DNA of 64,000 nt from Amycolatopsis sp. WQ 127309 (GCF_023023025.1 NZ_CP095481.1:1364001-1428000); one strand, 5' to 3'; shown: positions 1 through 9,752, counted from the stretch's first letter. A program made the numbers and translations. Notes: generated by a model not told the origin, from the letters alone.

Positions 1-1553
1 GCCGTGCCCTCGAGGACGCGCTGGACCTTGTCCGGGTCCAGGCCGAAACCGGCGCCGGACTTCTTGCCGTACTGCGAGACGATCAGCGCCGCGACGCCCG
101 CCGCGTGCGGCGTCGCCATCGACGTGCCCTGCAGCCACTGGTAGTAGCCGACGCGGCCGTCCGTGGCCGTGGCCTTCTGGACGCCCAGTGCGACACCGGC
201 CGGCGTCACGTTGCCCGCCTCGTCGATGTTGCCTTCGGCGAGGGCGACGTTCTTCGGGTACGTCGAGAGGATCTCGTTCTCGACCGTGCGGAACCACGGC
301 GTGCCGAAACCGTCGCGGAAGTAGCCGCCCGGTGCGGAAACCGAGATCTGCTCGGTGCCGTAGTTCGAGTAGTCCGCCTTCGCCTGCGACGGGCCGAACG
401 CGCCGACGCCGATCGTGTGGTTGCCCTCGACCGGCAGGTTGAGGCAGCTGGCGTTGTCGACCTGACGCGGGTGCGTGGTGTTCGCCGGGTAGTCCGGGCT
501 GGTGGTGTCCGGCTGCGGCGCGCCGAGGTCGGTGTGCTGGTTGCCCAGCGCGACCACCATCGTGACGCCCTTGCGGTGCGCGTAGTTCAGCGCGCGCTGC
601 GTCGCCTCGATGATCGTGCGCTGCTCGGCCTGCTCCGCGGCCGAGTCGGCCGGGTTCGCGGTGCAGTTGTACAGCCACGGGTCGGTGTAGAAGCTCATGT
701 TGACCACGTCGATGCCGGCGTCGCCGGCGTAGGTCAGCGCGTCGACGGTCGGCTGCAGGAAGAAGTAGCCCGAGTCCTGGCCGGCGCGGATGTTCACCAG
801 CGTCACGTTCGGCGCGACACCGGAGACGCCGAAGCCGTTGGCCGCGGCGGCGATCGTGCCGGCGACGTGCGTGCCGTGGGCACCGTCGTCGTGGTTCACC
901 GGGTCGACGCAGCCGCGGAACTCGCACGGGCCGTCGACCTCGACGCCGTTGACGTCGAACGGGATGTCCTTGACGAAGTTGCGCGAGTCGGCCGCGTCGA
1001 AGTTCGGCGCGATGTCCGGGTGCGTGCCGTCGATGCCGGTGTCGATGATGCCGACCTTGACCTGCTTGCTGCCCGGTTGCTTGGTGCGGGAAAGGTCCGA
1101 TCGGACGGACTTGAGGCCCCAGAGCTGGTCGTCCAGCGGGTCCAGTCCGACGGCCTTCTTCGCGGCGGCGTTCCCCTTGGCCGTGCCGCGGCCTTCCTTC
1201 TCGACGTTGTTGTTCTTGGCCTTCTTGCCGTCCTTCGGCACCGAGCCGATGACCTGCGCCTTGGCCGCGCCGAACACGGACCGGTTCGCCGAGACGCGCT
1301 CGGTGAAGCCGGTCGCCGGGGCGCTGGCCTTGATCAGGCCGACCGCGCTGTTGGTCTCCAGCACCGTGCCACCCGCGTCGCGGATCGCCTTCTGCGCGCT
1401 CGCGACACTCTGGACGTCCTTGGCGAGCACGGTGAACTCGGTCGCCGGGCCGGCCAGCGCGGGCTGCGCGGACGCCACCGGGACCGCCACCGCGGTGAGC
1501 GCCCCGAACAGCGGGACGGCCAGCGCCGCGGCGAGAAGCCTGGGTCTCTTCAC
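1..1553 (-). CDS. Secreted subtilisin-like serine protease (S8), 3' end missing
   Basis: Extracellular serine endopeptidase of the subtilase family. The GTG start at 1553 follows a GGAGGAG ribosome site. A signal peptide covers about residues 1-29 and is followed by an inhibitor-I9-like propeptide region. The catalytic triad is visible: Asp in DTGID near residue 169, His in HGTHVAGT near 224, and Ser in GTSMATPHAAG near 476. The gene runs off the left edge a few dozen residues after the Ser motif, so the C-terminus, including any P-domain or other appendage, is not seen. It is transcribed away from the opp operon's last gene, with a 75-bp gap that probably holds its own promoter. Substrate unknown. 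Confidence 0.93.
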   Translation of the reverse strand, partial: MKRPRLLAAALAVPLFGALTAVAVPVASAQPALAGPATEFTVLAKDVQSVASAQKAIRDAGGTVLETNSAVGLIKASAPATGFTERVSANRSVFGAAKAQVIGSVPKDGKKAKNNNVEKEGRGTAKGNAAAKKAVGLDPLDDQLWGLKSVRSDLSRTKQPGSKQVKVGIIDTGIDGTHPDIAPNFDAADSRNFVKDIPFDVNGVEVDGPCEFRGCVDPVNHDDGAHGTHVAGTIAAAANGFGVSGVAPNVTLVNIRAGQDSGYFFLQPTVDALTYAGDAGIDVVNMSFYTDPWLYNCTANPADSAAEQAEQRTIIEATQRALNYAHRKGVTMVVALGNQHTDLGAPQPDTTSPDYPANTTHPRQVDNASCLNLPVEGNHTIGVGAFGPSQAKADYSNYGTEQISVSAPGGYFRDGFGTPWFRTVENEILSTYPKNVALAEGNIDEAGNVTPAGVALGVQKATATDGRVGYYQWLQGTSMATPHAAGVAALIVSQYGKKSGAGFGLDPDKVQRVLEGT

Positions 1554-1628
1554 GTTTCTCCTCCTCGGAAAGCGGTTCCCTCCGGACCGTATAGATCGGA
1601 CAATGGGGTTACAACGGCCAAACGTACG

Positions 1629-2627
1629 TTATGGAACAACGGACTTCTGCTCGGCGAAGTGACATGCTGACAAGTGCCCGTCGGTCCGCGGCACCAGCTC
1701 CGGCACCTCCGTGGCGCAGATGTCCTGCGCCTTCCAGCACCGCGTGCGGAACCGGCAGCCGGACGGCGGATCCAGCGGGCTCGGCACGTCGCCGGTCAGC
1801 CGGATGACCTGCCGCTGCCCGCGCAGCGCCGGGTCCGCCACCGGCACCGCGGACAGCAGCGCCTGGGTGTACGGGTGGGACGGTCGCTCGTAGATCTCCT
1901 CGTCGGTGCCGATCTCGACGACCTTGCCGAGGTACATCACCGCGACCCGGTTGGACAGGTGCCGCACCACCGAAAGGTCGTGCGCGATGAAGACGTACGA
2001 CAGCCCGAACTCGCCCTGCAGGTCGCCGAGCAGGTTCATCACCTGCGCCTGGATCGAGACGTCCAACGCGGACACCGGCTCGTCGCAGATGATCACCTTG
2101 GGCCGCAACGCCAGCGCCCGCGCGATCCCGATGCGCTGGCGCTGCCCGCCGGAGAACTGGTGCGGGTAGCGGTTGAGGTGCTCGGGGTTGAGCCCGACCA
2201 CCTCCAGCAGCTCCTGCACCTTCTTCGCCCGCGAGCCCTTCGGCGCGACGTCGGTGTGGATCTCGAACGGCTCGCCGACGATGTCGCCGACGGTCATCCG
2301 CGGGTTCAGCGACGTGTACGGGTCCTGCAGCACGATCTGGATCTCGCGCCGCAGCTTGCGCAGTTCGTTGCCGCGCATCGAAAAGATGTCGCGGCCTTCG
2401 AACTTCGCGGTGCCGCCCGTCGGTTCCTCCAGGCGCATCAGCACCTGGGCCAGCGTCGACTTGCCGCAGCCGGACTCGCCGACGACGCCGAGCGTCTCGC
2501 CGGGCAGCAGGTCGAACGAGACGCCGTCGACCGCCTTGACCTGGCCGACCGTGCGCTTGAACAGGACGCCGGTGCGGACGGGGAAGTACTTCTTGAGGTC
2601 TGTGACCGAAAGAATGGGCTCAGGCAC
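1629..2627 (-). CDS. oppF: Oligopeptide/dipeptide ABC importer, ATP-binding subunit F
   Basis: Cytoplasmic ATPase that energises peptide import with OppD. 332 aa. It shows Walker [10 protein letters not shown], an LSGGQ variant (FSGGQRQR), Walker [13 protein letters not shown], and the C-terminal oligopeptide-transporter extension with a CRFRTRC cysteine cluster typical of OppD/DppD-type ATPases. It overlaps the end of the upstream oppD by 8 bp, so translation is probably coupled. It is the last gene of a five-gene operon transcribed A-B-C-D-F. Peptide versus nickel or other substrate cannot be decided from the ATPase alone; the family-5 binding protein supports peptides. Confidence 0.93.
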   Translation of the reverse strand: MPEPILSVTDLKKYFPVRTGVLFKRTVGQVKAVDGVSFDLLPGETLGVVGESGCGKSTLAQVLMRLEEPTGGTAKFEGRDIFSMRGNELRKLRREIQIVLQDPYTSLNPRMTVGDIVGEPFEIHTDVAPKGSRAKKVQELLEVVGLNPEHLNRYPHQFSGGQRQRIGIARALALRPKVIICDEPVSALDVSIQAQVMNLLGDLQGEFGLSYVFIAHDLSVVRHLSNRVAVMYLGKVVEIGTDEEIYERPSHPYTQALLSAVPVADPALRGQRQVIRLTGDVPSPLDPPSGCRFRTRCWKAQDICATEVPELVPRTDGHLSACHFAEQKSVVP

Positions 2628-3615
2628 GGGAGTTCACCACCTCTTCGGCGAAGTGGCACGCGCTGGTCCGGCCGAAGCCGATCCCGCGGGGCGCCGGGAC
2701 TTCCGAGGAACAGCGGTCCTCGGCCCGCTTGCAGCGCGGGTGGAACGGGCAGCCGGGCGGGACGTCGAGCAGGCTCGGCGGCAGGCCCTTGATGGTCTCC
2801 AGCGTCTGTCCCTTGAGGTCGAGCCGGGGCAGGGAGTCCATCAGCGCGGCGGTGTAGGGGTGGGCCGGCGCGCGGAACAGCTCGACGACGTCGGCCTGCT
2901 CGACGATCCGGCCCGCGTACATCACCGCGATCCGGTCCGCGACCTCGGCGACCACGCCCAGGTCGTGGGTGATGAGCACCAGCCCCATCTTGCGTTCGGC
3001 CTGGATCTCCCCCAGCAGGTCCATGATCTGGGCCTGCACGGTGACGTCGAGCGCGGTGGTCGGCTCGTCGGCGATGAGCAGGTCCGGGTCCAGGGCCAGC
3101 GACATCGCGATCATCGCGCGCTGGCGCATCCCGCCGGAGAACTGGTGCGGGTAGTCCTTGAGCCGCCGGTCGGCGGCCGGGATGCGGACGACGTCCAGCA
3201 GCTCGATCGCGCGCTTGCGGGCGTCCTTGCGGGACATCCCGAGCCGCACCCGCAGCTGCTCCTCGATCTGGAACCCCACGGTGAACACCGGGTTCAGCGC
3301 GGAGAGCGCGTCCTGGAAGATCATCGCGATCTCGCTGCCGCGCACCTCCCGGCGGCGGTCCTCGGACGCCGTCAGCAGGTCCTCGCCGCGCCAGCGCACG
3401 GCGCCGCCGGTGATCACGCCGGGCGGCGTGTCGAGGATGCCCATCACGGTCTGCGCTGTGACGCTCTTGCCGGAGCCGGACTCGCCGAGCACCGCCAGGG
3501 TCTCCCCGGCGTGCACCGAGTAGCCGACGCCGTTGAGCACGTTCGCCACGCCGTCCGAGGTGCGGAACTCGACGTGCAGATCCTCTACTTCGAGCAGGAG
3601 TTCGTTGTCGGACAA
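2620..3615 (-). CDS. oppD: Oligopeptide/dipeptide ABC importer, ATP-binding subunit D
   Basis: Second ATPase of the peptide importer, 331 aa. Walker [11 protein letters not shown]-loop in [11 protein letters not shown], signature FSGGMRQR and Walker [14 protein letters not shown] are intact. The C-terminal oligopeptide domain carries [14 protein letters not shown], a likely Fe-S or structural cysteine motif known from this family. The ATG start at 3615 lies 6 bp downstream of the oppC stop. Expected to form a heterodimer with OppF on the cytoplasmic face of OppBC. Confidence 0.93.
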   Translation of the reverse strand: MSDNELLLEVEDLHVEFRTSDGVANVLNGVGYSVHAGETLAVLGESGSGKSVTAQTVMGILDTPPGVITGGAVRWRGEDLLTASEDRRREVRGSEIAMIFQDALSALNPVFTVGFQIEEQLRVRLGMSRKDARKRAIELLDVVRIPAADRRLKDYPHQFSGGMRQRAMIAMSLALDPDLLIADEPTTALDVTVQAQIMDLLGEIQAERKMGLVLITHDLGVVAEVADRIAVMYAGRIVEQADVVELFRAPAHPYTAALMDSLPRLDLKGQTLETIKGLPPSLLDVPPGCPFHPRCKRAEDRCSSEVPAPRGIGFGRTSACHFAEEVVNSRA

Positions 3616-3621
3616 GGGGAT

Positions 3622-4575
3622 CTACCTCGACTTCGGATCGAGCGCGTCGCGGATGCCGTCGCCCAGCATCACGAAGGCCAGCACGGTCAGGGTGACGAAG
3701 GCACCGGGGAACAGCAGCATGTGCGGGTCACTGCGGAAGTAGTCCCGCGAGTCGCTGATCATCACGCCCCACGAGATCACCGGCGCGCGCACGCCGATGC
3801 CCAGGTAGGCCAGGGTCGCCTCGGCGCCGATGAACGCGCCGAGCGCGATGGTCGCGTACACCAGCACCGGCGCGATCGTGTTCGGCAGCAGGTGCCGGAA
3901 GATGATCCGCGGCGTGCTCGCGCCGAGGCCGCGCGCGGCCTTGACGTAGTCGAGCTGCTTGGCCACCAGCGTCGCCGACCGCATGATGCGCATCGCGACC
4001 GGCCAGCTCAGCACGGCGATCGAGCACACCACCTGGACGATGATCGTGACCGCGCCCGGGCTCGTGCCGGGCGCGTTGAACGTCGTCAGGATGACGATCG
4101 CGCCGAGCACGAACGGCAGGCCGGCGAAGATGTCGCCGAAGCGCGACAGCAGGCTGTCGACGAACCGGCCGTAGTACCCGGCGACGATGCCGACGAGCGA
4201 GCCGAAGAGCACGGTCAGCAGCGTCGAGAACACCCCGACCAGCAGCGACGCGCGGGTCCCGTAGATCACCCTGGCGTAGACGTCGGCGCCCTGGTTGTCG
4301 TAGCCGAACCAGGCGGCCCCGGACGGGCCTTCGTTGGCGTGGGTCAGGTCGCTGAAGCCCGCGTCGCGCGAGCTGAACAGGCCGGGCGCGATCGCGATCG
4401 CCACGATGACCAGGATGATCACCGCCGAGACGACGACCGCCGGCTTGCGCCGCAGCTGGCGCCAGGCGTCGGCCGCCAGGCTGCGGGGTTTCTGCGGGCT
4501 GGTCGCGGAGTCGTCGATGCGGGACAGCTCGGCCGCGTCGGCCCCGCCGCCGCCCACCAGGTTCGGGTCAGTCAT
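3622..4575 (-). CDS. oppC: Oligopeptide/dipeptide ABC importer, permease subunit C
   Basis: Integral membrane permease, 317 aa, BPD_transp_1 fold. A cytoplasmic N-terminal tail of about 35 residues precedes TM1 (VVVSAVIILVIVAIAIAPG); about six membrane segments follow. The EAA loop that contacts the ATPase is visible as KAARGLGASTPRIIFRHLLPN. Its ATG overlaps the oppB stop by 8 bp. Forms the translocation pore with OppB. Confidence 0.92.
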   Translation of the reverse strand: MTDPNLVGGGGADAAELSRIDDSATSPQKPRSLAADAWRQLRRKPAVVVSAVIILVIVAIAIAPGLFSSRDAGFSDLTHANEGPSGAAWFGYDNQGADVYARVIYGTRASLLVGVFSTLLTVLFGSLVGIVAGYYGRFVDSLLSRFGDIFAGLPFVLGAIVILTTFNAPGTSPGAVTIIVQVVCSIAVLSWPVAMRIMRSATLVAKQLDYVKAARGLGASTPRIIFRHLLPNTIAPVLVYATIALGAFIGAEATLAYLGIGVRAPVISWGVMISDSRDYFRSDPHMLLFPGAFVTLTVLAFVMLGDGIRDALDPKSR

Positions 4576-5497
4576 AGCGGATCCTCGGGTCGAGAACGGC
4601 GTAGAGCAGGTCGACGATCAGGCTCATCAGCAGGTACACCAGCACCAGCAGGACGACCACGCCGACGACGGTGGCGCTCTCCCGGTTCTGGATGCCGCGG
4701 AAGATGAGGCCGCCGAGGCCGTTGATGTTGAACACGCCTTCGGTGACGATCGCGCCGCCCATCAACGCGCCGAGGTCGGTGCCGAGGAACGTCAGCACCG
4801 GGATCACCGAGTTGCGCAGCAGGTGGACGCCGACGACGCGGCTGGTGGGCTGGCCCTTCGCGATCGCCGTCCGGACGTAGTCGGCGCGGCGGTTCTCGGC
4901 GATGCTCGTTCTCGACAGCCGGGCGACGTAGGCCATGGACAGGCTGCCCAGCGCGATGCCGGGCACGATCAGCTCGCCGATGCTGGGGTTGTCGGACACG
5001 CTGGCCTCGATCAGGCCGAGGCCGTTGGTGCCCAGGGCCAGCTGCAGCACGATCGCCGTGACGAACACCGGCAGCGAGATCAGGAACGTGGTCGAGACCA
5101 GCACCAGGTTGTCGAGGAAACCCTTGCCGCGCAAGCCGGTCAGCACGCCGGCGGTGAGGCCGATGACGGCCTCGATGACCACCGCGACCACGGCCAGGCG
5201 CAGCGTGATCGGGTACGACGTCGCGATCAGCTCGCCGACCGAGGTGCCGTTGAAGGTCTCGCCCCAGTCGCCGGTGAACAGGCTCCCGAGGTACTTGAAG
5301 TACTGGACGAAGATGTTGTCGGCCAGGTGGAACTTCTCGGTCATCTGCGCGATGTAGGCCTGGGGGCAGGCGGTCTGCCCGCACTTGCCGGCGAACGGGT
5401 CGCCGGGCACGGCCCAGACCAGGACGTAGATCAGGAACGTGGTGCCGAAGAAGACCGGGATCAGCTGGAGCAGCCGTCGCAGGACATAGCGGATCAT
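4568..5497 (-). CDS. oppB: Oligopeptide/dipeptide ABC importer, permease subunit B
   Basis: Integral membrane permease, 309 aa. The N-terminus (MIRYVLRRLLQLIPVFFG) is characteristic of OppB/DppB, and the EAA-type loop is visible around YVRTAIAKGQPTSRVVGVHL. It is the first gene after the binding protein but is separated from it by about 100 bp that hold a large hairpin, so the permease and ATPase genes may be expressed at lower level than oppA. An alternative reading frame across the same region has no family signature and is ignored. Confidence 0.92.
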   Translation of the reverse strand: MIRYVLRRLLQLIPVFFGTTFLIYVLVWAVPGDPFAGKCGQTACPQAYIAQMTEKFHLADNIFVQYFKYLGSLFTGDWGETFNGTSVGELIATSYPITLRLAVVAVVIEAVIGLTAGVLTGLRGKGFLDNLVLVSTTFLISLPVFVTAIVLQLALGTNGLGLIEASVSDNPSIGELIVPGIALGSLSMAYVARLSRTSIAENRRADYVRTAIAKGQPTSRVVGVHLLRNSVIPVLTFLGTDLGALMGGAIVTEGVFNINGLGGLIFRGIQNRESATVVGVVVLLVLVYLLMSLIVDLLYAVLDPRIRYD

Positions 5498-5521
5498 GAC
5501 GGATTCCTAGTGCGCGCCGGC

Positions 5522-5569
5522 CGTCGTGAGTGGTAATTCGGGTTGGAACCCTCATTACCACTCACGACG
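5522..5569. repeat. Long near-perfect hairpin between oppA and oppB
   Basis: Arms 5522-5537 and 5554-5569 are perfect 16-bp inverted complements. Inside them a 2x2 TC/TC internal loop leads to a second perfect 5-bp stem (GGGTT/AACCC) closed by GG. No U-tract follows on either strand. Its position after the binding-protein gene suggests an attenuator or mRNA-stabilising stem that keeps oppA transcript above oppBCDF; this role is inferred. Confidence 0.8.
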
Positions 5570-5598
5570 CCGTGTGGTGGTTACGGCAGGTCAGCGCG

Positions 5599-7227
5599 TC
5601 ACTTCTTCAGGACCTCGATGGACGGGTAGTCCGGCATGCGCCGGAAGTCCAGGCCCGCGGACTTGAGGTTCTTCGACTTCGCCGCGACGCCCTTCTCGTC
5701 CCACACCGGGATCGAGGGCAGGTCCTTCGCGATCAGGTCCTCGGCCTGCTGGTACAGCTTGACCGCGGCGTCCTTGTCGGCCGTGGCGTCCGCCTGGGCG
5801 AGGACCGAGTCGACCTGCGGGTTCGAGTACGACGAGTCGTTCGAGGAGCCACCGGTCTTGTAGATCGGGTTGAGGAAGTCCTCGATGGACGGGTAGTCCG
5901 CCGACCAGTCCGACCGGCCCATGCCCGTCAGCTTCTTGCCGGTCACGATGCTGCGCCACTGGCCGAAGTCGGTGGCCGGCACGAAGTCGCACTCGACTCC
6001 GAGGGTGTTCTTGATGCTGTTGCACGCCGCGGTCAGCGGTTCCTTGCGGCCACCGTCCGCGTTGGAGGCGATCGTCAGCTTGCCCTTGAAGCCGGACTTC
6101 GCGAAGGCTTCCTTCGCCGCGGCCGGGTCGAACTTGCAGAACTGGCAGACGCCGGCGCGCGCACCCGGGATGCCCTGGGCGATGTAGCTGTCCGCGGGCA
6201 CGTAGGTGTCGTTCATGACGGTCTTGGTGATCTGGGCCCGGTCGATCGCCATCGAGACCGCCTTGCGCAGCTCCAGGTTGTCGTAACCCGGGACGTAGTA
6301 CGGCAGCGCGATGGTGCTGATCCCGAGCAGGTGGCCGGTGACCAGGCGGTCGCCCAGGTCGGCCTTGTACTTGCCGCCCGCGACGGCCGACGGCGGCAGC
6401 GCCTCCATGAAGTCGAGCCGGCCGCTCAGCAGGTCCTGGTAGGCCGTCTCCTGGCTGGCGTAGATCTTGATGTTCAGGTCCTTGAAGTGGACCTTGTCGT
6501 CACCCTTGTAGTCGTCGTTGCGGGTGAGCTTGATGTCCTGGTTCGGCGTCCGCGAGACGAACTTCATCGGGCCGTTGCCGACCGGGTGCTGCTCGAAGCC
6601 CTTGGGGTCCTTGAAGAACACGTCGGGCAGCGGCGCGAACGCCTGGTAGCCGACCTTGATCGAGAACACCGAGAACGGCCCGTCCAGCGTCACCTGGAAC
6701 TCGTAGTCGCCCTTGAGGACCAGGCCGGACATCTTGTCCGTGGCCGGCTTGGCGTTCTTGTCCTCGGGGTGGACGTCCTTGTAGCCCTGGATGTTCGAGA
6801 AGAAGTCGGTGTTGAGCTGCCCGTTCGGGGCGTAGGCGCCGTAGTTCCAGGCGTCGACGAAGTTGTGCGCCTTCACCTCGGTGCCGTCGTGGAACTTCCA
6901 GCCCTGCTTGATCTTGATGTCGTAGACCTTGGAGTCGGTCGTCGTGATCGAGTCGGCCATCAGGTTGAACGGCTGTGCGTCCGCTCCCTTGAAGCCGACC
7001 AGCGTGGCGAACATGACCTGGATGGCCTTGGTGCCGCCGAGGTCGTTGATGTTGGTCGGGACCAGCGCGTTCTGCGGTTCCGTGCCGTAGACGCTGACCG
7101 TGCCGTCCGGGTCCGTCCCGCCCGAGCCCGTGGAGTCGCCTGAGCTACCACCGCCACAGGCGGCGAGCACCAGTGCCAGCGTGGTCACCACCGCGGAACT
7201 TCCCCAGAGCCTGCGCGAACGACGCAT
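5599..7227 (-). CDS. oppA: Peptide ABC importer substrate-binding lipoprotein (family 5)
   Basis: Extracytoplasmic solute-binding lipoprotein of SBP family 5, 542 aa. The ATG at 7227 is chosen because GGAGGGG lies just upstream; an in-frame GTG four codons earlier overlaps that site. The signal peptide ends in a lipobox LVLAAC with Cys24. Family-typical stretches include GWKFHDGTEVKAHNFVDAW and the C-terminal YQQAEDLIAKDLPSIPVW. First gene of the opp operon. Expected to capture oligopeptides and deliver them to OppBC. Confidence 0.93.
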   Translation of the reverse strand: MRRSRRLWGSSAVVTTLALVLAACGGGSSGDSTGSGGTDPDGTVSVYGTEPQNALVPTNINDLGGTKAIQVMFATLVGFKGADAQPFNLMADSITTTDSKVYDIKIKQGWKFHDGTEVKAHNFVDAWNYGAYAPNGQLNTDFFSNIQGYKDVHPEDKNAKPATDKMSGLVLKGDYEFQVTLDGPFSVFSIKVGYQAFAPLPDVFFKDPKGFEQHPVGNGPMKFVSRTPNQDIKLTRNDDYKGDDKVHFKDLNIKIYASQETAYQDLLSGRLDFMEALPPSAVAGGKYKADLGDRLVTGHLLGISTIALPYYVPGYDNLELRKAVSMAIDRAQITKTVMNDTYVPADSYIAQGIPGARAGVCQFCKFDPAAAKEAFAKSGFKGKLTIASNADGGRKEPLTAACNSIKNTLGVECDFVPATDFGQWRSIVTGKKLTGMGRSDWSADYPSIEDFLNPIYKTGGSSNDSSYSNPQVDSVLAQADATADKDAAVKLYQQAEDLIAKDLPSIPVWDEKGVAAKSKNLKSAGLDFRRMPDYPSIEVLKK

Positions 7228-7531
7228 GATCCCCTCCACAATCCGGCTGTCCGAAAGATGGGACGCACGCTATCGGGGGCGGCGAAGGTGATCACAGGAG
7301 TGCGGTGTTGCAAATGTGTGACGACCGTCAGGACCACCTGGTTGGAGCACAACCAACGTAGGAAACCGGATACGCCGGACGGAGTAGTCCGGACGCCTTG
7401 TCATCGCGCGCTCACCCAGGGTGGGTCGCGAAACCCGTTGTGGCACAAGCCCTTTCGGGCCCGCGAACGGGCGGCGGAGGCCTGGCCACCGCCGCGCGCG
7501 CGTCATGTCGAAGTGACCGACCGTGACCGGT
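7228..7531. other. 304-bp intergenic region upstream of oppA
   Basis: No convincing gene. It should contain the oppA promoter on the minus strand. A 6-bp hairpin (TGGTTG/CAACCA, 7340-7356) lies inside it and could be an operator. A 78-codon minus-strand frame here lacks a ribosome site and any recognisable domain. ppx ends at 7532. Confidence 0.5.
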
Positions 7532-8485
7532 CTAGACGAGCGAAAGCGCGATGCCGTCGAGGATGTCGTGCTCGCTGATGATCAGCTCCGTCGGGCCGCC
7601 GCGGGCCGCGAGCTGCGCGGCGAGGGTCTGGACCACCACGGCGCCACCGCCGATCACGTCGACCCGGCCGGGGTGGATCACCGGGTTCGCCGCGCGGGTG
7701 GCGTGGTCGGCGTGCAGCAGGCCCGAGGCGAGCCGGTCGATGTCCGCGGCGTCCAGCTTGGACAGGTGGACGCGCTCGCTGTCGTACTCCGCGAGGCCGA
7801 GCGCGATGGCCGAGAGCGTCGTCACCGTGCCGGCGACGCCGACCCAGGTCTTCGCGCGCGAGACGTCGACGACGTCGAACGCCTCGGCCAGCACCTTCCC
7901 GGCGAGCTCGCGGGCAGCGGCGATCTCCGCGGCGGTCGGCGGGTCGCTCTTGAGGGCGCGCTCGGTGATCCGGACGCACCCGATGTCGACGGACTTCGCG
8001 GCGAGCACCTCGGCCTTGCGGCCGTCCCAGGTGCCGAGGACGAGTTCGGTCGAGCCGCCGCCGACGTCGACCACGACGAACGGGCCGTCGTCCGGATCCT
8101 GCTCCCCGACGGCGCCGGTGAAGCTGAGCCGGGCTTCCTCGTCGCCGCTGATCACCTCGGCCTCGACGCCGAGGGTCTCGCGCGTCATGCGGAAGAAGTC
8201 GTCGCGGTTCTTCGCGTCGCGGGTCGCGGAGGTGGCGACCATGCGCACCTTCTCGGCGCCCTTGCGGCGGGCCGCGATCGTGTAGTCGGCGAGCGCGACG
8301 CGGGTGCGTTCGAGCGCTTCGGGCGCGAGCTCACCGGTGGCGTCGACGCCTTGGCCGAGCCGGACGATCCGCATCTCGCGGTGCAGGTCGCGCAGGTCCA
8401 CCGTGCCGTCGTGGCGCGGGGTCAGCTCGGCGACGAGCAGGCGGATGGAGTTGGTCCCACAGTCGATCGCGGCAACACGAGGCAT
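7532..8485 (-). CDS. ppx: Ppx/GppA family exopolyphosphatase
   Basis: Hydrolyses terminal phosphate from inorganic polyphosphate and/or pppGpp; cytoplasmic. 317 aa, the short actinobacterial form. ASKHA-fold phosphate loops are visible: AAIDCGTNSIRLLV at the N-terminus and VVVDVGGGSTELVLG near residue 140; GVAGTVTTLSAI lies in the second half. The start is the ATG at 8485: a TAGGGT hexamer sits 7 nt upstream with no ribosome site, which suggests a leaderless mRNA. It is the last gene of the eno-ftsB-DUF501-ppx neighbourhood conserved in actinobacteria. Confidence 0.9.
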   Translation of the reverse strand: MPRVAAIDCGTNSIRLLVAELTPRHDGTVDLRDLHREMRIVRLGQGVDATGELAPEALERTRVALADYTIAARRKGAEKVRMVATSATRDAKNRDDFFRMTRETLGVEAEVISGDEEARLSFTGAVGEQDPDDGPFVVVDVGGGSTELVLGTWDGRKAEVLAAKSVDIGCVRITERALKSDPPTAAEIAAARELAGKVLAEAFDVVDVSRAKTWVGVAGTVTTLSAIALGLAEYDSERVHLSKLDAADIDRLASGLLHADHATRAANPVIHPGRVDVIGGGAVVVQTLAAQLAARGGPTELIISEHDILDGIALSLV

Positions 8486-8505
8486 GGGATCCACCCTAGC
8501 CAACC

Positions 8506-8571
8506 CGTCACTTTCGTCGTGAAAGTGTCACTCGCGGGGCCGTTTACGCATCTTTCCTAGGGAAAGTGACG
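8506..8571. terminator. Compound hairpin with CTTTC/GAAAG arms
   Basis: Outer arms CGTCACTTTC (8506-8515) and GAAAGTGACG (8562-8571) are complementary. Each outer arm also forms its own local hairpin: CACTTTC with GAAAGTG at 8521-8527, and CTTTCC-TAG-GGAAAG at 8552-8566. It lies directly downstream of the lytic transglycosylase gene and upstream of ppx on the same strand. Probable terminator or transcript-end stabiliser; no U-tract. Related elements occur at 25824-25883 and 53873-53926. Confidence 0.6.
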
Positions 8572-8579
8572 CCTTCGCC

Positions 8580-9752
8580 TCAGCTGGTGGGTGCCAGTGT
8601 CGTCGTGGTCGTGGTGGTCGACGTGCTGACCGAGGTGACGACCGCGCCGCAGCTCGGGGTCGGCGTCGTGGTCGGACCGCCGGGCGTGGTGCTGGGGTCC
8701 GCCGGCGTCGTCGTCGGGGACGGGACCGTGGTGACGCTGATCTCCGTCGTCGTGGTCGGCGTGGTCGTCGGCGGGGCGCACGGCTTCGACGTCGTCGGCG
8801 GCGCGGTCGAGGTGCCGCCCGGCGTGGTCGTCGTCGGCGGGGCGGCCGGGGTCGTCGTCGGGACCGGCGGGGGCGGGATCGACGGCGGCGGGGGCCCGGA
8901 CGCCGCGTTGGGCGCGCCGATCGGGATCGTGCTGTCCGGGATCTGCATGATGCCGCTGCGGTACGCGTCGGCCCAGAGGACGACCGTGTTCACGTACGTG
9001 TCGGAGTTGTTGTAGCGGTAGATCGCGCCGCGCAGCTGGTCCGGGTTGCCCAGGTCGAAGCCGCCCGAGCAGAGGTAGCGGCCGGTGGCCAGGGCCGCGT
9101 CGAAGATGTTGTTGGGGTCGGACTTGCCGTCGCCGTTGCCGTCGGAGGCGTACCCGCGCCAGGTCCCCGGGATGAACTGGGTCGGGCCGACCGCGCGGTC
9201 CCACACCGGGTCCGTGTCGAGCAGGCCCTGGTCGGTGTCCGGGATCGCGGCGAACCCGCCCTGGCCGTTGAGCTCCGGGCCGAGGATCGGCTCGCGCGTG
9301 GTGCCGGCGGCGTCGACGTACCCGCCGCGGGCGTGGTTGGACTCGATGCGGCCGATGCTGGCGACCAGCGCCCAGTCGATGTGGCACGCGGGCTGCTCAC
9401 GGCCGAGGATGTCGGCAGCGTTGTGGTAGGCGGCGAGCGCGGTGGCCGGGATGCCGAGGGGGCCGTCGGGCAGCTCGTAGGCCGGCAGCGGCAGCGGGAT
9501 GGGCGCGCCGGGGAGGGTGCCGTCGACGGCGATCTGCTGGATGGCGGCGCGGCCGGGGTCGTAGCCCTGGGCGAGCGCGGCGTCGCGGGGGTGGTCACCG
9601 CTGCCGCCGAGCCAGCCGAGGACGCCACCGCCGGCGACCAGGGCCGGGATCACCGCGAGGACGCCGAGGACGATCGGGTACGCGCTGCGGTGGCGGATCC
9701 CGAATCTTCGGGTGTAGCTCCCGACTGCGTCAGGCAGTCGCCGCACACGCAT
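8580..9752 (-). CDS. LpqU-like membrane-anchored lytic transglycosylase with Thr/Pro-rich tail
   Basis: Probable peptidoglycan lytic transglycosylase of the LpqU/MltB-like group, 390 aa. The ATG at 9752 has GGAGGG upstream. A cytoplasmic N-tail is followed by one membrane segment (PIVLGVLAVIPALVAGGGVL, about residues 26-45). The catalytic domain shows HIDWALVASIGRIESNHARGG, with the Glu of RIESNH as likely catalytic acid, then GPTQFIPGTWRGYASDGNGDG and AALATGRYLCSGG. The last about 110 residues are low-complexity Thr/Pro repeats, probably a wall-spanning linker. M. tuberculosis carries lpqU next to eno in the same region, which supports the family call. Confidence 0.85.
   Translation of the reverse strand: MRVRRLPDAVGSYTRRFGIRHRSAYPIVLGVLAVIPALVAGGGVLGWLGGSGDHPRDAALAQGYDPGRAAIQQIAVDGTLPGAPIPLPLPAYELPDGPLGIPATALAAYHNAADILGREQPACHIDWALVASIGRIESNHARGGYVDAAGTTREPILGPELNGQGGFAAIPDTDQGLLDTDPVWDRAVGPTQFIPGTWRGYASDGNGDGKSDPNNIFDAALATGRYLCSGGFDLGNPDQLRGAIYRYNNSDTYVNTVVLWADAYRSGIMQIPDSTIPIGAPNAASGPPPPSIPPPPVPTTTPAAPPTTTTPGGTSTAPPTTSKPCAPPTTTPTTTTEISVTTVPSPTTTPADPSTTPGGPTTTPTPSCGAVVTSVSTSTTTTTTTLAPTS

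Noticed and set aside
105..1670. Long frames antisense to the subtilase and opp genes
   Set aside because: Arg/Ala/Asp-rich shadows of real coding strands caused by high GC; no domains.
7270..7506. 78-codon minus frame upstream of oppA
   Set aside because: No SD, no family, and it would occupy the oppA promoter.
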